The notes: generated by a model from the sequence alone, not told the origin. A DNA stretch of 64,000 nucleotides from Roseiconus nitratireducens (GCF_008629675.1 NZ_VWOX01000006.1:310001-374000); one strand, 5' to 3'. Numbered from the stretch's first letter, positions 1-9,242 are shown. Program-made: numbers and translations.

Positions 1-16
1 TTGGAACTTCTTTGTC

Positions 17-454
17 CTATTCAGCCTCTTTGGCCTTCTTTTCGTTGACGACCGTCAGCGCCCAACGGCTGACTTTGACTCGAACCTGGCCGCTTTCGTC
101 CAATCGCAGCGTCACCACGTCGCTCTCGGGGGAAGCGCTGACGACCGTTCCATGAAGCCCGCCGCTAGTAATGACCCGGTCATTCTTTCCGATCGCCGCG
201 ATCCGCTTGGCTTCTTCGGCCTTGCGACGGCGTTCCGGAACCACCAGCGTCATGTAGAAGATCAGCAGGATGCCCACGATCGGAAACAGCGGGTTTTCCA
301 TCAGCTGCAAGATGAAGGGCTTGTCCGCCGCCGGGGCAGCCTTCGGACCCTGAGCCACGAGCAAATTGACGTCCGCGATGATCCCGCGCAGCCCCAAGCC
401 GAGTGGCCACGGCACCGATAGCGATGCGGCGAAATGGGAAAGAACGGGGAGCAC
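17..454 (-). CDS. yajC: Preprotein translocase subunit YajC
   Basis: Small inner-membrane protein that accompanies the SecDF accessory complex of the Sec translocon. The 145-aa product has a hydrophobic N-terminus, a clear membrane segment around residues 52-70 (PLFPIVGILLIFYM), then the charged PERRRKAEE stretch and a small soluble domain with the family pattern 'GKNDRVITSGGLHGTV' (about residues 89-104), which is diagnostic of YajC. The family is usually near 110 aa; the extra 50 N-terminal residues end in a possible signal-like segment (LLVAQ), so an internal start at Met52 is a less likely alternative. It is transcribed toward the left edge, where secD would be expected but is outside the window. 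Confidence 0.9.
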   Translation of the reverse strand: MLPVLSHFAASLSVPWPLGLGLRGIIADVNLLVAQGPKAAPAADKPFILQLMENPLFPIVGILLIFYMTLVVPERRRKAEEAKRIAAIGKNDRVITSGGLHGTVVSASPESDVVTLRLDESGQVRVKVSRWALTVVNEKKAKEAE

Positions 455-698
455 AATCCGGGCCCAATCAGGTTAAATTCAGCAAACGTTTTGAACGCGA
501 GGCGCCAATCGAATGCACGAGGACAAGCTTCACAAGCCAAAAAGCCGGCCTGAGAGCGGAAAAACCAAGTGCGGCATGATATGGAAGGCCAATTTTGGTC
601 ACAAGCCCAGCCAGGCGCGTTCTTTCAATCGCGATCGCCGATGACGGTCCGTTTCGCCCCACCCTTTCGCCGTTGCTGTTCTCCAAATCCTTCCCGTC

Positions 699-1841
699 AT
701 GAACGACGCAGCTTCAGAACACACCGACCCGCACCGCCAAACCGCGAGCCGCGGAACGCCTGGCGGCCGTCGACCGGACGGCGACCGGTCGGCATCCTGG
801 CTGCCGCCCTGGCCCCCCCAATGGCCGGAAATCACTGACTCGGTCTCGCACGCATTGGCTGATGGCAGTTGGGGTCGCTACCACGGCCGGCTTGCCGAAC
901 AGCTTCGCATCCGGATCGGCGAACTTGGCGGGTGCCCGAGTTGCCGGCTGCTCTGCAGCGGATCGGCCGGAATTGAGCTGGCGCTGCGCTCCGTCGGAAT
1001 TTCCGCCGGCGACAAGGTCCTGCTGTGCGGCTACGACTACCCGGGCAACTTTCGCGCTGTCGAACTGCTTGGCGGGCGACCGGTGCTGGGCGATGCAGCG
1101 TCCGACAGTTACTCGCTGGACGCTTCGGCCGTGCAAGCCTGCCCGGCGGACGTCAAAGCCGTCATCGTCTCGCACCTGTATGGCGTGGGCGCCGCCGTCG
1201 CTTCGATCCGCGAACAATGCGACCGGCGCGGCTTCGCGTTGATCGAAGACGCGTGCCAGGTGCCCGGCATGATCATCGACGGCCGACCGGCGGGAAGTTG
1301 GGGCAACGCTGCCGTCTTCAGCTTCGGGGGCAGCAAACCGTTGACGGCCGGCAACGGCGGCGCCGTGCTGACAGCAGACCCGGTAATCGAATCTCGCTGG
1401 AATCGGTGGCTGGATCGCCCCAGTGACGCGTTGCCCATGAGCGAATTGCAGGCCGCCGCCTTGTTGCCGCAACTGGATCGGCTGGACGCCTGCAACCGGC
1501 TGCGGGCGGAATCCGTGCAACAGATCCTGGCGGCCGTTCCCTGGACGCGGACGGCGTCGGCGCTGCCGTCGGCCGATCGGACATCGACGCTGTACAAATG
1601 GGCCTGGCAATCCGATCGACGCGATGACTTAATCACCCAGCTGTCCGAAGCCGGCCTGCCGGTCGGAACGGGCTATCGATCGATGCACCGCAGCAGCGAT
1701 CGCCGTTGTGACAAGCTGGGCCCGCTGCAGCGCTGCCAAGCCCTGGACCAACAGCTTTGCGTCCTGGACCATTCGGCCCTGCTTTCAACCGGCCCCCAAC
1801 GTGACCGCGTGGTTGAAATACTGAATGCCTTCGCCGCGTGA
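699..1841 (+). CDS. DegT/DnrJ/EryC1/StrS-family PLP-dependent aminotransferase
   Basis: Probable sugar aminotransferase of the type that makes amino-sugars for surface polysaccharides. The 380-aa protein has the fold-type I landmarks: CSGSAGIELAL (about residues 86-96) for cofactor phosphate binding, the LIEDACQ segment with the PLP-contacting Asp184 and Gln187, and the SFGGSKPLTAGNGG loop with the predicted Schiff-base Lys213. The later PMSELQAAALLPQL segment also matches the family. Substrate cannot be told from sequence. The first 50 residues are Arg/Pro-rich and not conserved-looking, so the true start could be further in, but no better start with an obvious ribosome-binding site is seen. 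It stands alone between yajC and a convergent regulator. Confidence 0.82.
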   Translation: MNDAASEHTDPHRQTASRGTPGGRRPDGDRSASWLPPWPPQWPEITDSVSHALADGSWGRYHGRLAEQLRIRIGELGGCPSCRLLCSGSAGIELALRSVGISAGDKVLLCGYDYPGNFRAVELLGGRPVLGDAASDSYSLDASAVQACPADVKAVIVSHLYGVGAAVASIREQCDRRGFALIEDACQVPGMIIDGRPAGSWGNAAVFSFGGSKPLTAGNGGAVLTADPVIESRWNRWLDRPSDALPMSELQAAALLPQLDRLDACNRLRAESVQQILAAVPWTRTASALPSADRTSTLYKWAWQSDRRDDLITQLSEAGLPVGTGYRSMHRSSDRRCDKLGPLQRCQALDQQLCVLDHSALLSTGPQRDRVVEILNAFAA

Positions 1842-1867
1842 CGGTGACAACGGCCACTCCCTTGATT

Positions 1868-1929
1868 CCAGCCGCGAAGCGGCGAAAGCTTCCTGCCGTC
1901 GGTGCAAGCCGACGGAGACGGCTGCCCAA
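1868..1929. repeat. Dispersed palindromic repeat (family with GCCGCGAAGCGGC core)
   Basis: Two adjacent hairpins: a short one around CCGC-GAA-GCGG and a longer one CCGTCGG/CCGACGG. Near-identical copies lie at 63637-63700, and degraded ones at 63706-63727 and 42723-42764. It fills the gap between two convergent genes, so it may also act in 3'-end formation. Confidence 0.7.
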
Positions 1930-1978
1930 ACGCCACCAAGGATCCTGGAAAGGACGTTTTCTATCCGGCTGAATCGAT

Positions 1979-2929
1979 TCACGTTCCCCGCTTCAAGATC
2001 GCCCCCAACTCGACCAGGTGACGCAAGCCGTCGCAATGCGCGGTGTAGCGCAACTTCGGTCGCAGGTCGTCTCCCAGAGCCCGCCCGCCGACAATCAAAC
2101 TGACCTCATCGCCCAACGCGTCGGCGAGCTTGTTCTCTTCGCGAATGAACCGGGCCGGGTCATCGACGGCGGTGACACTCAACCAGACCAAGCGGGGCTG
2201 GTAATCCGAAACGGCTTGGACGAGCGACTCCAGCGGCAAATCGTTTCCCAAATTGACGGCGTTCCAACCGCTTTCACGCAGCGCCAACTCCACCAGAGCA
2301 CTCGGCAACTGGTAAGGGTCGCTCTCCGGGGCACCGCCGATTGCTGTCGGCGCTCCCTCGGGCAATTCCTCCAACCCGTCCTGGAGCTGGTAGATCAGAC
2401 GCGCGCAAATGTTGCAGCTCCGCCGTTCCTGGTACACCTCCAGATCGCCGCAATCCCACGCGTCCCCCAATCCTCGCATCGCGTCGGTGATCAAGTCTTC
2501 TGCCGCTTCGGCCCGGGTCCAGCCCAGAGCGATCCGGTCGCGCATCAGTTGCTCGCACCGGGCCTCGTCGCCGCAAGCCAGCGCGGCGCGGAATTCCTGC
2601 TGAATCGGCTCATTCCCTTGCCCGGGTATCGGCCGACGACGTGTCCGGGGGCGACTAGCGACGTCCATCACCCGGGCGTCGATCCCCAGCGACTCCACCC
2701 CCAACGGCTTGGGGTCGACCAGCATCCGGTTGGTCGCGCGGAGAAACTCGCGCAGACCAGAAAGCGTGATCCGTCGGTGCCCGCCGACGGTGCGGATCGT
2801 CGGAATGATGCCCTGGTCGCACCAACGCTTGACCGACGATTCACTGACCTGCAGCGAAGCGGCAACCTGCTTGGGAGAGAACTGAGGCGGGGCGTCGGAC
2901 ACGGAGTCTCCGGGGGCGGAAGGCAGCAC
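1979..2929 (-). CDS. MerR-like regulator with B12-binding-type domain lacking the B12 ligands
   Basis: Probable DNA-binding regulator of the CarH/LitR architecture. Residues 16-70 form a MerR/excisionase-type winged helix (FSPKQVAASLQVSESSVKRW, then TVGGHRRI). Residues about 110-185 correspond to the helical cap of cobalamin photoreceptors and residues about 195-312 to the Rossmann-like B12 domain. CarH proteins carry a W-x9-E-H motif and an E/D-x-H-x-x-G motif whose His is the lower axial cobalt ligand. Here these read W158-x9-E168-R169 and D204-P-Y206-Q-L-P209, so both histidines are replaced. The fold assignment is firm; loss of B12 binding is inferred. Regulatory targets are unknown; the nearest divergent gene is the sigma factor at 3180. 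Confidence 0.8.
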   Translation of the reverse strand: MLPSAPGDSVSDAPPQFSPKQVAASLQVSESSVKRWCDQGIIPTIRTVGGHRRITLSGLREFLRATNRMLVDPKPLGVESLGIDARVMDVASRPRTRRRPIPGQGNEPIQQEFRAALACGDEARCEQLMRDRIALGWTRAEAAEDLITDAMRGLGDAWDCGDLEVYQERRSCNICARLIYQLQDGLEELPEGAPTAIGGAPESDPYQLPSALVELALRESGWNAVNLGNDLPLESLVQAVSDYQPRLVWLSVTAVDDPARFIREENKLADALGDEVSLIVGGRALGDDLRPKLRYTAHCDGLRHLVELGAILKRGT

Positions 2930-3179
2930 CCTGAACGCTTTGAACGTTTACCAGGACATTTCCTGGGCTGTCCAGGTCATCAAACGGTAGCAAAATCGTT
3001 CATTTTGCCAACCTGTCTTACAATCTGATGCGTCATCCGGCACCACAAAACACGGCCAATTTCTAAATATTTTGTTTTTTCCGCATCCGGTCGTTGTTTC
3101 ATCGCGAAACCACAGGTACCGTTATGAACGATTTGAACGAGTTTTACGAAACTCGCCCCCTCTCAGCCAGGATTGACAG

Positions 3180-4277
3180 ATGAGTGCTGCAACGCGAGAC
3201 GCCACTTCAGCGGAAACACAGACGTCAACCAGCGGCGGATCCGCTGTGGGATCCCAGTCGGCCCGCGGTCGCAAGCTGCGTGCCCGTCCGCCGGCATGGC
3301 TGAAGATGGCCGAACTGGAGCCGGCGAATCGGGAAGCGGATCAATTCCTCGAATCGCTCGAGGGGCTGACGACCGCTCAATTGCGGACTCGAACGAAACG
3401 GCGGTTGCGGGAAGAAATCGCGTTTATCGCCAACGACGACTTTCGCGACCCCGAGCTGGGCAAGGCTATCTTTGAAGAATCCCTGGAACTGGCACCCCGC
3501 CAAGCTTCTCTGGGCGTGGCAGCGATTCGTCGCAGCGGGATCGACATGCCGATCCACTTGGGCCGACTGTGCGAGGCGCCTCTTTTGAAGCCCGACCAGG
3601 AGCGGATGTTGTTTCAACGGATGAATTACCTGCTGCAGCAGGCTGCCATCCACCGCAGCCTGCTGAATCCGGCACGACCGTCGCGCGTCCGGCTGGAACT
3701 GATCGATCGCCTGCTTGCCCTAGCTGCCTGGCACCGCGACCGGATTGTCGAAGCCAACCTCCGATTGGTGTTCTCGATCGTCAAGAAGTTCGTCAATCCG
3801 AACAACAATTTCGACGACTTACTCAGCGACGGCATCGTGGCGCTGATCCGCGCGGTTGAAAAATTCGACTTCGACCGTGGCTTCCGTTTCAGCACGTACG
3901 CGACGCAGGTCATCCGACGGAACTCTTATCGCACCGTGGTGGTCAAGCAGCAGGAGCGTCAGAAGACGGTTGGCGGGCTGCAGGACATGGAAATCGATCT
4001 GACAGACGAAGGCCGGGAATCGGCGATCAGCGAGAAGCGGTGGCATGAATTGCGAAGCCGTCTGAGCGTGATGCTCGATGACCTGGACCGTCGCGAGAAG
4101 TTCATCATTCGCGCCCGATTTTCGCTCGGCGCCCATCGCAAGGTGCACACGTTGCAGGCTCTCGCAAACCGACTTGGGGTTTCCAAAGAACGGGTCCGTC
4201 AACTGGAACGCCGTGCCATGGATAAGCTGCGTGGGATGGCGGGCAACGCACAGCTCGCCGAACTCGAATCGCCTTGA
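3180..4277 (+). CDS. Sigma-70 family RNA polymerase sigma factor, atypical RpoD-like
   Basis: Transcription initiation factor of the sigma-70 family (365 aa). A basic, variable N-terminus (1-120) is followed by a region 1.2-like segment (about 124-155), region 2 (about 188-258: EANLRLVFSIVKKF, then AVEKFDFDRGFRFSTYATQVIRR) and region 4 with a C-terminal helix-turn-helix (about 295-352: LGVSKERVRQLERRAMDKLR). Housekeeping factors have the promoter-melting Trp pair in 'TYATWWIRQ'; here the positions are Q243-V244. Only about 35 residues separate regions 2 and 4, so region 3 is much reduced. It is therefore probably an alternative sigma factor rather than the principal one. An AGGA element lies about 9 nt before the ATG, and an AT-rich stretch at 3060-3085 may hold its promoter. 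Confidence 0.85.
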   Translation: MSAATRDATSAETQTSTSGGSAVGSQSARGRKLRARPPAWLKMAELEPANREADQFLESLEGLTTAQLRTRTKRRLREEIAFIANDDFRDPELGKAIFEESLELAPRQASLGVAAIRRSGIDMPIHLGRLCEAPLLKPDQERMLFQRMNYLLQQAAIHRSLLNPARPSRVRLELIDRLLALAAWHRDRIVEANLRLVFSIVKKFVNPNNNFDDLLSDGIVALIRAVEKFDFDRGFRFSTYATQVIRRNSYRTVVVKQQERQKTVGGLQDMEIDLTDEGRESAISEKRWHELRSRLSVMLDDLDRREKFIIRARFSLGAHRKVHTLQALANRLGVSKERVRQLERRAMDKLRGMAGNAQLAELESP

Positions 4278-4375
4278 GCGAGATTGCGGGATCCGATTCT
4301 TGCCGCACAAGGCTCAGCGGTAACAATCGCTCTAACATCAATGGCACCGTCTGACGCTGGGTTGCTCCATCATCC

Positions 4376-5764
4376 GTGAATCGCTACGTCGCATCCACTT
4401 TGCTTCCGGTCAAGCAGTCGGTCGCATTCGCCTACCACGAACGACCGGGCGCACTGCAGCGGTTGATTCCGCCCTGGCAGCAGGTGACGATTGAGTCGTC
4501 GGACGGATCACTGCGTTCGGGCAGTCGGGTCGTGATGAAACTCCATTTCGGTCCCGCATCGGTGCGTTGGGTTGCCGAACACTGCAACTACGACCCTCCG
4601 AATCTGTTTGCCGACCGCCAAGTCAGCGGGCCCTTCGATTCCTGGCTGCACCGGCATGAGTTTCATCCGGCCGGCGATGACACTTGCCGACTGACCGACC
4701 GCATCGACTACGAGGTCCCGGGAGGATCGGTGGGTCAGTTTTTTGCAAGCGGAAAGGCCCGCTGCGAATTGGAGCGGATGTTCGCCTACCGCCATCGCAT
4801 CACGCGAGACGACTTGGAACTGGTTCGCCGCTACCCGACCTTGTCACTGACGGTCGCCGTGTCCGGATCCAGCGGGTTGGTCGGTCAAAAGCTGTGCGCC
4901 CTGCTCACTCTGCTGGGACATCAAGTGATTCGGCTGGAACGTTCAGCGGCGAAGGCCCAGGACGATCCGAACGCGCTCGCTCCGTGGTCCAGTCGTGCCG
5001 ACGCCGAAAAGCTTTCGCAGGCCGATGCGGTGGTTCATTTGGCTGGAAAGCCGATCGCCGACCAGCGTTGGACCGACGAGGTCAAGCGGCAGATTCGGGA
5101 CAGTCGCGTCGAATTAACCGGCCAGCTCGCCGCCTCACTGGCCGCCCTGGAAACCAAACCTCGCGTCCTGGTTTGCGCATCCGCGGTGGGCATTTACGGC
5201 GACCGAGATGACGAGGTGTTGCACGAAGATTCGCACCGGGGCGAGAGCTTTCTGAGTGACGTCGCGGCGGAATGGGAACACGCTTGCCAGCCGGCGATGG
5301 AGGCCGGCATCCGGGTTGCGAATGCTCGTCTCGGCATCGTACTGGATCCCAGCTCCGGTGCCCTCAACAAGATGTTGACACCGGCAAAGTTCGGCGGCGG
5401 AGCTCTGGGAGACGGCAAACAATGGTGGAGTTGGGTGGCCGCCGACGATGTCGTGGGGGCGATCTACCATGCGATCTGCACGGAACCGTTGCGAGGTCCA
5501 TTCAACGTGACCTCTCCCAACCCGGTCCTGGCTGGTCAATTGGCCAAGACACTTGGCGCCGTGATCGGACGACCGGCGCTGGTTCCGGCTCCGGCCTTTG
5601 CGCTCCGATTAGCCCTGGGCGAGATGGCGGACGAACTATTGCTGGCCAGTGCCCGAGCGGTTCCGGACAAACTGCAGCGGACTGGCTACGCGTTTCGGTT
5701 TTCAGAAGTTGATTCGGCCCTGCGATACTGCTTGGGCAAAGACCGCTTGGAGTCGACCGAGTGA
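4376..5764 (+). CDS. TIGR01777-family NAD(P)-dependent epimerase with N-terminal SRPBCC domain
   Basis: SDR-superfamily protein of the SDR39U1/YfcH type. Residues 1-150 resemble a SRPBCC/cyclase-like ligand pocket; from about 157 an extended-SDR Rossmann fold begins with the dinucleotide motif G164-S-S-G167-L-V-G170. Further family marks are the VVHLAGKPIADQRW segment, the ASAVGIYGDR segment around the active site, and WWSWVAADDVVGAI. Biochemical substrate is unknown for this family. Translation probably starts at GTG 4376, which gives the full SRPBCC domain. The stop overlaps the next start by 4 bases, so the two genes are translationally coupled. Confidence 0.85.
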   Translation: MNRYVASTLLPVKQSVAFAYHERPGALQRLIPPWQQVTIESSDGSLRSGSRVVMKLHFGPASVRWVAEHCNYDPPNLFADRQVSGPFDSWLHRHEFHPAGDDTCRLTDRIDYEVPGGSVGQFFASGKARCELERMFAYRHRITRDDLELVRRYPTLSLTVAVSGSSGLVGQKLCALLTLLGHQVIRLERSAAKAQDDPNALAPWSSRADAEKLSQADAVVHLAGKPIADQRWTDEVKRQIRDSRVELTGQLAASLAALETKPRVLVCASAVGIYGDRDDEVLHEDSHRGESFLSDVAAEWEHACQPAMEAGIRVANARLGIVLDPSSGALNKMLTPAKFGGGALGDGKQWWSWVAADDVVGAIYHAICTEPLRGPFNVTSPNPVLAGQLAKTLGAVIGRPALVPAPAFALRLALGEMADELLLASARAVPDKLQRTGYAFRFSEVDSALRYCLGKDRLESTE

Positions 5765-6204
5765 GTGCGAATCTGGTTTTCCTGGTTCATCTGATTTGCA
5801 CGTGGTATCTGGTCGGGCTGATTTGGACCATCCAGATGGTTCACTACAGCCTGTTCGATCGAATCGGTGAGAACACCTTCGTCCGGTACGAGGCCGAACA
5901 TGTACGACGAATGGCTCCGATCGCCGGACCGCAAATGATTCTCGAACTGGCCACCGCGATCGTGCTGGTTTTTGCGGCTCCGGCAGGTCTTCCGCGGTGG
6001 GCGGCCTTGTTGGGACTGCTGGCCGTCGTGGTCATTTGGATCTCCACTTTCCTGATTCAGGTCCCTTGCCACAACCGTTTGTCCCAGGGGTTCAACCGAG
6101 CCGATTATCAATGGCTGGTTTCTTCCAACTGGGTTCGCACGTTGCTGTGGAGCGGCCGAGGGATCTTGTTGGCCTACTTTGCAGCCCGGCTGATCACGGA
6201 TTGA
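5761..6204 (+). CDS. Four-helix integral membrane protein, unknown function
   Basis: 147-aa hydrophobic protein with about four predicted transmembrane helices (roughly residues 3-25, 53-74, 78-100 and 122-143). Between helices it carries polar motifs including EAEHVRRMAPIAGPQM and QVPCHNRLSQGFN. Its GTG start overlaps the stop of the upstream epimerase by 4 bases, so it is very probably co-expressed with it. I do not recognise a named family with confidence; it resembles small membrane proteins of DUF1772-like type only in length and topology. Confidence 0.75.
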   Translation: MSANLVFLVHLICTWYLVGLIWTIQMVHYSLFDRIGENTFVRYEAEHVRRMAPIAGPQMILELATAIVLVFAAPAGLPRWAALLGLLAVVVIWISTFLIQVPCHNRLSQGFNRADYQWLVSSNWVRTLLWSGRGILLAYFAARLITD

Positions 6205-6217
6205 AGAGTCTAGATCG

Positions 6218-6273
6218 GTCGTCAGGCACAGCCTGACCTACTGCAGTCGTCAGGCACAGCCTGACCTACTGCA
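6218..6273. repeat. Two tandem copies of a 28-bp palindrome-bearing repeat
   Basis: Exact 28-bp units at 6218-6245 and 6246-6273. Each unit contains the inverted repeat GTCAGGC-ACA-GCCTGAC (7-bp arms). It lies immediately after the membrane-protein gene. Confidence 0.85.
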
Positions 6274-6488
6274 GTTGGTCACCGATTGCCCCCGTCCGAA
6301 AGCCGGGCGGCGCACTCCCCCCTGCAAATTCGGCAGTCCGACATACCGGCGCGGAATCTTCCCTACACTATCGGCTTCCGGCGGTGCATACTGTCCCGCC
6401 CCGTCTTCCCGATTGCCGGCCGACGTCGTCTCGCCACGCGGACCGTCCTACCGGCCGAATCGTCCCGCCTCCCATGGACAGAATCCGG

Positions 6489-9242
6489 ATGAAATCGATT
6501 TCGCCTCATTTCCACCTCACCGCCCGCGCGCCTCGCGAAGCGACGGCTTGGTCTCCAATCCACGGCCTCCTGCTGGGAGCCTGCATCTTGGTCGCGGCCG
6601 CCACGATTCCCGGCTCGCTGTCGGCAGCCGAGTTGAAGCTCCAACAGGGCGACCATGTTTGCCTGGTCGGCAACGCCCTGGGAGAACGGATGCAGGTCCA
6701 AAACGAGTGGGAAACGCTGTTGCACACGCGTTTCCCCGAGTTGCAGCTGGTGGTCAGGAACCTTTGCTTTCCAGGCGACGAACCGTACCTGAGAATTCGG
6801 TCGAAGAATTTCGGGGACCCGGCCAGCCACCTTCGTCACAGCCAAGCGTCGGTGGTGATGTATTTCTTTGGATACAACGAATCGTTTGCGGGGCCAGAGG
6901 GGATCGATTCGTTCAAGTCCGACTTATCAAAACTGATTCGCGACACCCAAGCTTCGGATTTTGGCAAAGGGAAACCCCAAGTCGTGCTGATTTCCCCGAT
7001 CGCCTTTGAAGGGTCCGACGATCCGAATCTGTCTGACGGAAAGGAGCAGAACCAAAACTTGGCGTTGTACACCCAAGCCATGGCGGAGGTGGCTGAGCAA
7101 ACGGATGCGGTGTTTGCAAACCTGTTCGAACCCACACGACAGCAGTTCGAATCCGATGAACAACGTTGGACGTTGAACGGATTTCATTTGAACTCGGACG
7201 GCTACGCCATGCTGGCTCCGATTTTGGACGAGCAATTGTTCGGATCCCGGTTGGACACGAAACCCAACGCCGGGCTGCAAGCCGAAATTGCCGACAAGAA
7301 TTTTCATTGGTTTCATCGCTATCGCGCGGTCAACGGGTTTTCGATCTACGGCGATCGCGGCTTGGCGGGAAATGACGGGACGTACAACAACCGGGACGTG
7401 ATGGAACGCGAACGAGCGATCCTGGACCAGATGACGGCCAACCGGGACGCTCGGGTGTGGGCCGTTGCCGCCGGCCGGAGCGTTCCCGAATCGATCGATG
7501 ATTCCAACACCCTGCCGTTCATCACGCCCAAAACCAACGTGGGCATTCCGGGCGACAAAAACGCAAAGGCCGGCAAACTGGGGTCGCTGTCCTACCTGCC
7601 CGCCACCGAGCAGCAGCAATTGTTCGACCTTGCCGATGGCTTTGAAATTCAATTGGTGGCTTCCGAGGAACAGTTTCCAGAGCTGTCCAATCCGGTCGCA
7701 CTGAACTTCGATAGCCAGGGCCGTTTGTGGGTGGCGACGATGAAGTCGTATCCGCACTGGAAGCCCAAGACGCCGATGAATGACAAGCTGTTGATCTTTG
7801 AGGACCAGGACGGCGACCACGCGGCGGACGTTTGCAAGGTGTTCGCAGAAAACCTGCATCAGCCGACCGGTTTCGAACTCGGCTACGGCGGCGCATTCGT
7901 CTCGCGTCAACCGGACATTTGGTACATGAAGGACACCGACGGTGACGACCGAGCGGACGTGGTTCAGCGTCGGCTGATTGGGTTCGATTCGGCCGACTCC
8001 CACCACGGCATCGCCGCCTTTGAATGGGGTCCTGGTGGCAACCTGTATTTCGAAGAGGGCACCTTCAAGTTCTCGGCAATCGAATCACCGTTTGGTCCCC
8101 GCAGGATGGCCGAAGCTGGGGTCTGGAAATACAACCCGCGCACCGAGCGCATGGACGTGCACGCGTCATTCGCCTTCTCCAACCCCTGGGGCTACTGTTA
8201 TGACCGATGGGGCCAGGATTTTATCGGTGACGCCTCGCCGGGGTTTGCGTACTGGGCCGCGCCCCTGACCGGTCACGTCACCTATCCCAATAAGCACCCC
8301 GGCGGAAGCCAGCACCGGCGTGTGGCGGAAATCAGCGGCGGCGACCCGACCTACAAACATCCGACGTTTTATCCCAAACGCATTCGTCCCCTGGCCGGGT
8401 GTGCGATTGTTTCCAGCCGACACTTTCCCGAAGAGATGCAGGGCAACTTTCTGGTCACCAACGTGATCGGAGAACGCGCGATCCTGAATCACCAGATCCG
8501 CGAGAGCGAGGACGGCAGCGGGTTCGTGGGCGAAGAGGTGGAGACGCTGCTGTCGTGTCGCGACGGAAACTTTCGCCCCGTGGATTTGGAATTTGCCCCC
8601 GACGGGTCCTTGTACATCGTCGATTGGCACAACGCGCTGATCGGTCACCTGCAACACAACCTTCGGGACCCCAGCCGCGACCACTCCCACGGACGGATCT
8701 GGCGTTTGACCCACAAGAACCGGCCGCTGCTGAAAGCACCCCCAATCGCCGGCCAGGAGATCCCGGCGCTGTTGGAATTGCTGAAGTCCCCCGAGGATCG
8801 AACACGGTACCGCGTCCGACGCGAACTTGCCGAACGGGACACGCAACAGGTTGTCGCGGCGCTGGACCAGTGGGTCGCAGACCTGGATCCGTCCGATCCC
8901 GAATGGAATCATCACAAAATGGAGGCGCTTTGGATGTACCAAACGCACAATCGCGTCCCGTCCGAATTGCTTGATGCGATGCTGTCGTGCGACGATCATC
9001 GGGCCCGAGCCGCCAGCGTGCGTCTGGTGTCGCACATGATGCATGCCATCCCGGATCACGCCGAACGTATCGGCCAAGCCGTCCACGACGAGCATCCCCG
9101 CGTCCGACTGGAAGCGGTTCGTGCGATCAGCTTCTTGGAGGGCGATGCGGCCATCGAGATGGCCCTCGGCGTGCTGGAGCACGACATGGACGAGTACCTC
9201 CAGTACACATTGGACGAAACCATGCGAGAGCTGGAACAGTAG
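6489..9242 (+). CDS. Exported SGNH-like / membrane-bound dehydrogenase-type beta-propeller protein with HEAT-like C-terminus
   Basis: Large exported protein typical of planctomycetes (917 aa from ATG 6489). An N-terminal signal peptide (hydrophobic GLLLGACILVAAATIPG, cleavage near SAAE) is followed by an SGNH-hydrolase-like domain (about residues 50-255), in which the usual GDS block reads VGNALGER and the last block reads NGFHLNSDGY. From about residue 370 there is the beta-propeller of the 'putative membrane-bound dehydrogenase' family (TIGR02604-like: VASEEQFPELSNPVALNFD, then WVATMKSYPHW), with calcium-type DQDGD and DTDGDD turns. The last 200 residues are alpha-helical HEAT-like repeats. 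No CxxCH haem motif is present, although many relatives carry one; the next gene supplies one. An in-frame ATG at 6474 is an alternative start. The substrate is unknown, perhaps a sugar or alcohol. Confidence 0.8.
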   Translation: MKSISPHFHLTARAPREATAWSPIHGLLLGACILVAAATIPGSLSAAELKLQQGDHVCLVGNALGERMQVQNEWETLLHTRFPELQLVVRNLCFPGDEPYLRIRSKNFGDPASHLRHSQASVVMYFFGYNESFAGPEGIDSFKSDLSKLIRDTQASDFGKGKPQVVLISPIAFEGSDDPNLSDGKEQNQNLALYTQAMAEVAEQTDAVFANLFEPTRQQFESDEQRWTLNGFHLNSDGYAMLAPILDEQLFGSRLDTKPNAGLQAEIADKNFHWFHRYRAVNGFSIYGDRGLAGNDGTYNNRDVMERERAILDQMTANRDARVWAVAAGRSVPESIDDSNTLPFITPKTNVGIPGDKNAKAGKLGSLSYLPATEQQQLFDLADGFEIQLVASEEQFPELSNPVALNFDSQGRLWVATMKSYPHWKPKTPMNDKLLIFEDQDGDHAADVCKVFAENLHQPTGFELGYGGAFVSRQPDIWYMKDTDGDDRADVVQRRLIGFDSADSHHGIAAFEWGPGGNLYFEEGTFKFSAIESPFGPRRMAEAGVWKYNPRTERMDVHASFAFSNPWGYCYDRWGQDFIGDASPGFAYWAAPLTGHVTYPNKHPGGSQHRRVAEISGGDPTYKHPTFYPKRIRPLAGCAIVSSRHFPEEMQGNFLVTNVIGERAILNHQIRESEDGSGFVGEEVETLLSCRDGNFRPVDLEFAPDGSLYIVDWHNALIGHLQHNLRDPSRDHSHGRIWRLTHKNRPLLKAPPIAGQEIPALLELLKSPEDRTRYRVRRELAERDTQQVVAALDQWVADLDPSDPEWNHHKMEALWMYQTHNRVPSELLDAMLSCDDHRARAASVRLVSHMMHAIPDHAERIGQAVHDEHPRVRLEAVRAISFLEGDAAIEMALGVLEHDMDEYLQYTLDETMRELEQ

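Noticed and set aside
6218..6273. CRISPR array
   Set aside because: The two repeats are directly adjacent with no spacers, and no cas genes are in the window.
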